Origin: RPQJ01 sp963793005
GTDB taxonomy: Bacteria > Pseudomonadota > Gammaproteobacteria > Steroidobacterales > Steroidobacteraceae
DNA: 64,000 bases
Direction: 5' to 3'
Assembly (NCBI GenBank): GCA_963793005.1
Contig: CAWBYP010000002.1
Location: 2,232,001 to 2,296,000, forward strand
This document shows positions 63,638 through 64,000 of this stretch, piece after piece; the stretch's first letter is position 1, and every line of letters begins with the position of its first letter. The notes beneath the pieces are model-generated. The model worked only from the letters and a program-made list of their open reading frames with translations. It had not been told where the DNA came from and did no database searches. The position numbers and the translations under genes are program-made.

Positions 63638-64000
63638 ATGCAGACGCCCACACGAACCCAGGTATCCGACTTCCGAGGCGCCGCCAGGCTCGCATTCGAC
63701 GCGACCGTGGGCATCACGGACCTGGTCGAGAAGATGCACCATACGATCCAGCTGACACCGCTGCCGCTCGGCGCGTCGCGTGCCGGCACGACTCGCGGGA
63801 TCACTGGTTTCGTGTATCGCAGCGTGCGCGGCACGGCGCGAATCATCGGCCGTGGCGTGGACGCCGGCCTGTCGCCGTTCACGGCCCTGCTGCCGGAGGG
63901 GGAGTCCACGCGGGGACGCGACGCGCTCGTCTCCATCGTCAACGGCGTGTACGGGGACCACCTCGAGCGCACCGAGAACCCGCTCGCGATCAAGATGCAG
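63638..64000 (+). CDS. Alpha/beta-hydrolase (esterase/lipase-like), N-terminal part
   Basis: 121 residues in the window, running off the right edge. QVSDFRGAARLAFDATVGIT then DLVEKMHHTIQLTPLPLG, TRGITGFVYRSVRGTARIIG and ALLPEGESTRGRDALVSIVN fit the conserved N-terminal segment of a large esterase/lipase family found in actinobacteria and proteobacteria. The catalytic core lies beyond the window. AGGAG precedes the ATG at 63638, and it is 17 bp from the XRE gene, so the two probably share the promoter at 63271-63301. Confidence 0.75.
   Translation, partial: MQTPTRTQVSDFRGAARLAFDATVGITDLVEKMHHTIQLTPLPLGASRAGTTRGITGFVYRSVRGTARIIGRGVDAGLSPFTALLPEGESTRGRDALVSIVNGVYGDHLERTENPLAIKMQ

Overview
This is a GC-rich chromosomal window that reads like a gammaproteobacterium, probably from the Xanthomonadales/Steroidobacterales/Chromatiales part of the class. 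That placement is an inference from gene content: Kdo kinase (kdkA) beside waaA, a TolC-type channel, a frameshifted glnE, PbgA/YejM-like and MarC-like inner-membrane proteins, slyX, rarD, DsbD and a RAYT-type REP transposase. I found no rRNA, tRNA, CRISPR, prophage or plasmid functions. Both ends of the window cut genes: aroQ on the left and an alpha/beta hydrolase on the right.

Layout. 1-3.3 kb: aroQ (partial), then a periplasmic thiol-redox pair, a TlpA-like protein and a DsbD with two N-terminal alpha domains. 3.5-5.75 kb: groES-groEL with a promoter, a CIRCE-like operator and a strong terminator. 5.7-7.7 kb: a cupredoxin-like protein, a small EamA protein and a RAYT transposase bracketed by inverted 26-bp repeats. 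7.7-11.8 kb: arsC, rarD, small proteins, a nitroreductase and a BrnT/BrnA toxin-antitoxin pair. 11.9-16.5 kb: apt, an MFS exporter and glnE, which carries a +1 frameshift. 16.5-17.1 kb: two further repeat families around a DUF6165 gene. 18-21.4 kb: LPS-core genes (GT9 heptosyltransferase-like, kdkA, waaA). 21.3-29.5 kb: tolC, pcm, a PAS-GGDEF-EAL protein, a frameshifted MOSC protein, a PbgA-like sulfatase-fold protein and a GST. 29.6-34.6 kb: slyX, cardiolipin synthase, marC, and an Lrp regulator divergent from ornithine cyclodeaminase and arginase, which together form a putative arginine-to-proline route. 34.8-42.2 kb: an outer-membrane barrel, a radical-SAM sulfatase maturase facing an arylsulfatase with the matching Cys motif, a methyltransferase and an OPT transporter. 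42.2-44.9 kb: a cluster of hairpin elements around a secreted phospholipase-D-like protein. 44.9-50.4 kb: AlaX editing protein, PgsA-like and PgpA genes with a PhnW-like aminotransferase between them, a wax-ester synthase/DGAT and an RlpA-like protein. 50.7-59.8 kb: a fused trehalose synthase-maltokinase, ppc, an APC permease fused to UspA domains, and a small channel-like protein. 59.8-64 kb: a secreted trypsin-like protease, a membrane-protein pair, an XRE antitoxin-like regulator with a probable leaderless promoter, and the start of a hydrolase.

The observation that looks least explained is the hairpin family at 42.28-42.63 kb and 44.80-44.87 kb. Four perfect stem-loops (13-17 bp stems) share a nearly identical asymmetric 22-26 nt loop, while the stems differ in sequence but remain perfectly paired. 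This compensatory pattern means the folded form, not just the sequence, has been maintained. The window also holds three other repeat families (the RAYT-flanking 26-mer, the GGGGACATTCTCC palindrome and a 36-bp tandem). Two genes appear frameshifted by single bases (glnE and the MOSC gene), so sequencing or assembly error has to be excluded before calling them pseudogenes.
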